This document shows, piece after piece, positions 58,792 to 64,000 of a stretch of 64,000 nucleotides of DNA (its first letter is position 1; each line of letters starts with the position of its first letter). The DNA lies in contig NC_092333.1 in NCBI RefSeq assembly GCF_046630445.1, forward strand, positions 358,269,001-358,333,000. The letters run 5' to 3'. This DNA comes from Rutidosis leptorrhynchoides. Taxonomy: Eukaryota; Streptophyta; Magnoliopsida; Asterales; Asteraceae. The notes under the pieces are model-generated. The model worked only from the letters and a program-made list of their open reading frames with translations. It did no database searches and had not been told where the DNA came from. The translations under genes and the position numbers were made by a program.

Positions 58792-61252
58792 ACTTTCAAC
58801 ATCGACACCTAGGATGCCCGAGACGACGATGGACTAGTCACGGGTACGTTTCTTCACAACAACCCGCATATTTCATACTTATTCGATTCGGTTATCGTTA
58901 GACGTTTTATAACCAAGACTTTGACTCGTACTCCTTGCACTCCACCACTCCCCCTAGATATTGCTTAGGCCATTCAAGTGACCCACGAAAAACTATTGTG
59001 TGCCACCAAATTTATATCGGAGGATGTACGTTAAACTTATTGGGTGAATAATTTGAATTTTGACTTAACACCTATAGAGTTGAGGAGCTCAAAACCTATT
59101 CGTTAAGAAGAAATGTTTCCCTATCGTCTTGTATAGATTATTGTGAACTAAATAATTTCCGGTTAAGAACCGATATTCTTTTTCCCCGTATCAATGACCT
59201 CTTGATCAAGTACGAGGATCTTGTGTGTATACCAAATCGATCTCCATCCTTGTTATCATCAATTGAGGGTTGAGGGAGACGATGTCTCCTAAACCACTTT
59301 CTGAACTTGCTACGATAGTTGTAAATCTCTCTTAGTACCGTTCAATTAATCTAAGGCTCCGTCTGTATTCATAAACCTCCGGAGCCGCGTGTGCAAACTT
59401 ATTTAGACAAATTGTTACCGTACTTATAATTGATGTTCTAAACCTATTCAAGCGAAGAAGAAAACGAACAATGTCTCCGACTTACGCTCGAACACTTGAG
59501 AAAAGAGCAACTCTATACCGAATTCTCCAAGTGAGAATTTTGGTTAAACGAAGTTCAATTTTTAGACCATGTTGTTAGTGGTCAAAGTATCTCAATACAT
59601 CTCGCAATCGGAACCACACGTAATCGGGAAACCCTCACGACTCAGACTTGTATTCGTAAAATCTTAGATCTCGCCGGTTATCACTGAAGATTCATTTCCG
59701 ACTTTTCTCGTGTTGCACGACCTTTAAACTCGTTAACTCACTAAGGGAAAAATTTAAACCTCTCCGTGTCTGAACTTTGAACATGATCTTTCACACAAAC
59801 CTTACTAGCTAAATTCGTTTAGCACACTGGAACTCAAATATGGAAATATTCCTACTTGAACGCCCGAAAGACATACTCTCTCGACTCGAAATCAAGGGAA
59901 CTGAAATTCGTTAATTTGCTCGATAAATTTGAATACTTAATCATGGACCCGATCAACCTTCTCATCAACACGTGCCACGTTACATAGCCCTGTTATTTCA
60001 CCATTTTCCGCCTGATATTACTGGAACTTAAGATAACACCCAATCCAAGGATGCTTCACTCTTCTTTGACTTATCATACAACTACGTGTACTATCTCGTT
60101 ATCCCACCAAGCCTCAACATTTGACCACTAAGTGCGCGACATGGTTACCTCAAGGTGTGAACTCATCCTATTCTAAGTTCTCATTTCACTCCTGTCTTAT
60201 TGCTCGCATTTCCGTGTAAGGAAACTTTTTATAAAACTTCTCAATGGAGAGAGAAACTCTTCACATTATATTAGTATTCGTCACGATGGTGAATAGTCCT
60301 AACAACCACTTTCGGGAACCGATGGATCTTCCGCGGTGCGGACCTCTTGAGAAACGAAACCTGTTCAAACATGTATTAAAGAAAATTCTAGCTCGGCACG
60401 GCGTACCATCTCCATTAAAATTTCAGATCGGGATACTCGTCTCACTTCTAAATTCGGGATGCCTTACAAGGAACTGTAGGGACACGTTTAAACATGAATG
60501 CCGTGTATCATCCACAATCAACGGACCAAACAAACGTACGTTTCACATCTTGGAAAGACATGTTACAAACTTGTATTGTTGCCTTTAGTTGTCTCCTCTC
60601 ACACAGCAGTTACCATTCGTGTATTAACGCCGCACTTCCGAAACCCTATATGACCGCAAATGTCATACCCCTATTCGTTGGATCAAAGCATGTGGCAAGA
60701 AAACCACCGAATCCGAACTCATTCAAGAAATAACAGTTGAGAAGGACTCAAGATGACCCGTAGTCGCCAAAAGGACTATACCGATATTCGACGTAAACCT
60801 CTCGAATCCCAAGTCAGTAACCGTGTAATATTGAGACCTCGCACCTTGGAAAGGTGAAATCCGTTTCGGGAATCAGGGAAATTTAAACCGTGAAATATTA
60901 ATCCTTTTGAAACCTTGGGGCGTATTGGAACCGCTCCTACCGTTTAGAACTTCCGACTCAAATAAATTTCCGTTTACCCTACGTTCCATGCAACAAACTT
61001 AGATACGTGTCCTACGGAACAGGAACGTGCTACTCTCCTAGATAAACTTACTATTGATGGCAAACTCCCCTTCATGGGAAACTGGTTGAAATTTTGGATC
61101 GTAAAACCAAGTCTTAATACAAACTGAAATCTCGACTGTCAAAATTTGTGGGAATGCCCAAGGATGTATCTTCACTTATTCATAGCATTGGCAACGTAAG
61201 GTCTCGAGTAAGAAGCAACGACTATTGCTTCCAACTAAATTTCGGGACGAAA
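58792..61252 (+). pseudogene. Gy5 pol remnant, shortened and frameshifted
   Basis: Protease is recognisable after gag ('GLVTGTFL', then 'LFDSV' where the active site should be DSG, near 58885). The main reverse transcriptase core is missing. A piece of its C-terminal part ('LRKEQLYTEFSK', 'EFWLNEVQFL') lies near 59500-59570. Integrase pieces lie at about 60244-60620 ('MNAVYHPQSTDQT' near 60494). A chromodomain-like tail is near 61080-61200. Many stops and shifts occur in every frame. The region is about 2.46 kb, against about 3.4 kb of pol in Gy3, so deletions are certain. Confidence 0.85.
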
Positions 61253-61273
61253 TTTCTTTTAAGGTGTGGGTAA
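61253..61273 (+). promoter_or_regulatory. Polypurine tract of Gy5
   Basis: 'ttcttttaaggtgtgggtaa' against the 3' LTR at 61274, preceded by 'cgggacgaaatt' as in Gy2 and Gy3. Confidence 0.75.
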
Positions 61274-63634
61274 TGTAACATCCCGCATTTTTCCGTTAAA
61301 TTATTTTAACGCCCGTCTTTTTATTGTAATATTATCCTCAGTATCTCGATTCATAGCCTCCATTAGCTAACCTTCTTAAAATATTTTTGTTATTGGATTT
61401 TAACATCTCTCGTACTCTCGTGTAATTCAAAATAATTCGTTTGGTTAATTCACGCACCCGCACCCGAATTAGAGGGACTAAACTTGCAAAGAGGCCAAAG
61501 ATTTGACTAGGTCAACTAGTCAAACCTTCAACCTCCTCCTCTCATTTTCTCTCTTTCTCTCTTTTCATACTTCCATTTTCCTCTCAAGAACTCAACCAAG
61601 ATTCATCATCTAATTTCGGATTTGGAGGCTAACATCAAAACAAATTACATATTTGGAATCCTCTCTTCATCCTCTTCGACTTGATACCAATTTCATCTCA
61701 TTTGGGTAACTTTCTAAAATTACTAGATTTTGTGTTCTTGATGTTTTTGAATTATAAAAGTGTTAATTAGTGTCTATGGCTCGTGTATAACATGAATATA
61801 TGTTTTGTTTGTTCGATTTGTTGTTTTGAGTAACTAGTTTGAACACTTGAAAATGGGTTTGCTTAATCTTTGATTTTGGAAGATTAAATGTTGTTAAATC
61901 GTTAAAGTTCATGTTTTAATTGTGTTACTAGTATCACTAGCTTCATTTTGATGTGTAGGTTGATTTGTAAAACTTCAAAAACATGATTAATGATTTTGTG
62001 ATTCTTGATTAGGGTTTGATCGTTCTTGAGATGAACTTTTTGATGCTTGAATACCATGAAATGTTAATTGTTAGTGTTTAGTTGTAATGCATGTTTCATT
62101 ACCTTCAAAACGGCATATCATATGTGTGAATTAGATTCCTGAAACTTAAAATGCATTTTGTGAACTTGAAACTTGAAAATGGACTTTAAATGATCACATG
62201 ACGAGAAATCGGTCATTGGAAATGATGTTTTTGTTTGATGAAACATGTTTAGTTATGTTCTTTGTCAAAAGAGCTTTCCAACGTTATAAGGTGCGAGTTC
62301 TAAATGTTTACGGTTTGCATTTTGTGCTAAAACGAATTTTGGATCAAGACTTGAACATTTGAAACTGGCCAGGTACCAGCTCCCGTGTATTGTCGCGGCG
62401 CGACAATTGTGGGCCGCGTCGCGACATAAGCCGTGTCCAGGCTCTGACCTCCATGTCCAAAATACGAAAAATGTTTGGCATACTACGGACCTCCGATTCA
62501 CATGAAACTTGTTCTAACATGCTCATATATGATTAAAAACCTCAGAAAAATAGTTCGGGACCCGACCCGAACATGTTGACTTTTTCGTTGACTTTGACCC
62601 GACCAAGTTGACTTTTAATCAAACTTAACCAAATATTTGTGCAATCGTTCTAACATGTTTTTATACTTGTACCTTGCATGAAACATGACAATTTGATTCA
62701 CATGCTATTATGATCGAGTCTTAACGAGCCATAGGACTAATTGAACATCTTTGACCTATCGTGTTTACCGTTATTGATACAACCTATTGTTTAGGTCAAG
62801 ACTAGCATTGTTCTTTGCACACGTTTACTTGTTGAAGTACTTTACTACTCGTGCACTCAAGGTGAGATCATAGTCCCACTTTTACTTTTTTTTTTGAACT
62901 TACATTTGGGATGAGAAAACATAAACATTTCTTTTACTAAGTGAACACAAGTACAGGAAAACAAACATTTTACATACGAGTTTAGAACAAAATCCTCAAT
63001 TCGATTATCATTAGTTACACTTGCCGGGTGTAAGTGACAACTTATGTTGTATGGATCCATATGGGTTTGACAAACCCTCATTCAAACGGTTCGCTACCGT
63101 TTACGAATGAAATATATTTTCGAGAAACAGTGTATGTTCTAGCACTACGTGATGGGGTTCAATGGAAGGAATGTTAAGCATTGATAATTGGGTGCTCGTG
63201 AAACAAACTTTTGGAATGTATTACTATTATCTCATTGTTGCTAATCTTGTGGTTCACTTGTACTTACTTACTTAAACCTATGATTTCACCAACGTTTTCG
63301 TTGACAGATTTCTATGTTTTTCTCAGGTCTTTGAACGCTATGTGAAACATGCTTCCGCTCATTATTTTGATACTTGCATTGGATGTCGAGTATACATGCA
63401 TTTCATGGAGCGTCTTTTGACTTTCTTTAAAACTGTGTCGCATAGGTTTCACATGTAACTATAACTTTGTAACGTAACTTTTAGATGAACAATTCTTGTA
63501 AACTTTGAAACAATCTTTATTTTTGAAAGGAATGCGACATATCTTTGGTCAAATGTCACGTTAAAGACCTATGACCACGCAACGGGACCTAAGTAGTCGA
63601 CGTCGTCAATTGACAATTTGTCGGGGTCGCTACA
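61274..63634 (+). repeat. 3' LTR of Gy5 (2,361 bp)
   Basis: Near copy of 54958-57323. Several differences fall at CG sites in the GC-rich patch (62395-62428). The run of T near 62886 is shorter. Followed by TSD CATAT. Confidence 0.94.
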
Positions 63635-63639
63635 CATAT

Positions 63640-63784
63640 TTTCTAGACTTGATATGGTTTTGGAATTCATGTTTAAAAGGTTAAACTTCATATTAATTAG
63701 TTTATAAATATGCTTCCGCTTAATGTTGAAATCGGGTTTTGACATATATGTTCATGAAACTTGTTTATATGATGAATTCCAACA
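63640..63784 (+). repeat. 3' LTR of Co2, right part
   Basis: Continues the Co2 LTR after Gy5, equal to 47856-48000 of the 5' LTR, ending GATGAATTCCAACA. It is followed by GACGC, the right Co2 TSD (63785-63789). Confidence 0.94.
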
Positions 63785-63789
63785 GACGC

Positions 63790-64000
63790 ATCTTCTGGAA
63801 ATAGGTGCGGGTATTTCTTCTTCATCTGATCTTCACACTCCCAGGTAAACTCGGGTCCACTACGGGCATTCCATCGAACCTTAACAATTGGTATCTTGTT
63901 TTACTTAAGTCTTTTAACCTCACGATCCATTATTTCGACGGGTTCTTCAATAAATTGAAGTTTTTCGTTGATTTGGATTTCTTCTAACGGAATAGTGAGA
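63790..64000 (-). pseudogene. C-terminal end of Gy4 pol, partial
   Basis: Minus-strand sequence matches the chromodomain-like end of Gy2 pol (21551-21765): 'cttctggaaatag', 'acttaagtcttttaacctc'. It continues beyond the window. The plus-strand open frame here is a shadow. Confidence 0.8.

Larger units (their letters stand above)
54958..63634 (+). mobile_element. Gy5: gypsy element with open gag and ruined pol
   Basis: 8.7 kb, flanked by CATAT (54953-54957 and 63635-63639), inserted in the Co2 3' LTR. LTRs are 54958-57323 and 61274-63634. PBS, gag and a shortened, frameshifted pol remnant lie between. By eye the two LTRs differ at about 25-30 of 2,361 positions (near 1.1-1.2%), far less than the damage in pol would suggest. 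Confidence 0.94.
47059..63784 (+). mobile_element. Co2: Ty1/copia element, plus strand, holding Gy5
   Basis: Flanked by GACGC at 47054-47058 and 63785-63789. 5' LTR 47059-48000; interior 48001-54161; 3' LTR 54162-54957 plus 63640-63784, split by Gy5. Without Gy5 and one TSD copy it is about 8.0 kb. By eye the LTRs differ at about 8 of 942 positions, so it is a recent insertion. I do not assign a copia lineage. Confidence 0.94.
43551..64000 (-). mobile_element. Gy4: Tekay-like gypsy element, split by Co2, partial
   Basis: The 3' LTR is 43551-46999 and the PPT 47000-47014. A short interior piece runs to 47053 and resumes at 63790 after Co2. The resumed part (63790-64000) matches the pol end of Gy2 (21550-21770). 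The left TSD is AGCAA (43546-43550); the right one is outside the window. Its LTR is clearly more diverged from Gy2 and Gy3 than those are from each other. Confidence 0.85.

Overview
This window is plant nuclear DNA made almost entirely of nested LTR retrotransposons. I see no ordinary host gene, rRNA gene or functional tRNA gene in 64 kb. The gag, pol and LTR sequences look like those I know from the daisy family (Asteraceae). That placement rests on recollection of families, not on a search. I label the elements Gy1-Gy5 (Ty3/gypsy; Gy2 and Gy3 are Tekay-like chromoviruses) and Co1-Co2 (Ty1/copia).

Layout. Bases 1-7142 hold old repeat debris plus part of a minus-strand gypsy element, Gy1: a decayed pre-gag ORF, a PBS and a 3.7 kb LTR. 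Directly beside it, at 7145, begins a minus-strand SIRE/Maximus-like copia element, Co1. Co1 has a 386 bp LTR (7145-7530), a very long third ORF (7801-13986), pol (14596-18253) and gag pieces (42294-43550), and it runs out of the window. Gy2 (18259-42288, minus) is inserted in the Co1 gag-pol region with TSD ATAAT. Inside Gy2 sits Gy3 (26407-37229, plus, TSD ATATA), a relative of Gy2 in the opposite orientation. A second hit on Co1 is Gy4 (minus; LTR 43551-46999, interior 47000-47053 and 63785-64000). Gy4 is split by Co2 (47059-63784, plus, TSD GACGC), and the 3' LTR of Co2 is split by Gy5 (54958-63634, plus, TSD CATAT).

Function. Gag makes the particle. Protease, reverse transcriptase, RNase H and integrase copy and insert the element; PBS and PPT prime the two DNA strands. 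No autonomous copy is fully intact. Gy3 is closest, with three nonsense codons and a Lys in place of the integrase catalytic Glu. Gy5 has an open gag but a ruined pol, although its two LTRs are still about 99% alike.

Main points. (1) Gy2 and Gy3 carry two extra ORFs between PBS and gag: an acidic protein, and a 227-residue F-box protein of the plant At2g35280-like type, intact in Gy3. (2) Both Gy3 LTRs lack, exactly at GT...AG borders, a roughly 1.03 kb segment found in the Gy2 and Gy4 LTRs, as if a leader intron had been spliced out and the spliced RNA reverse transcribed. (3) A second copy of the 3' PPT lies between the accessory ORFs and gag. Most premature stops in the window fit C-to-T (or G-to-A) change, as expected for long-methylated, silenced DNA.
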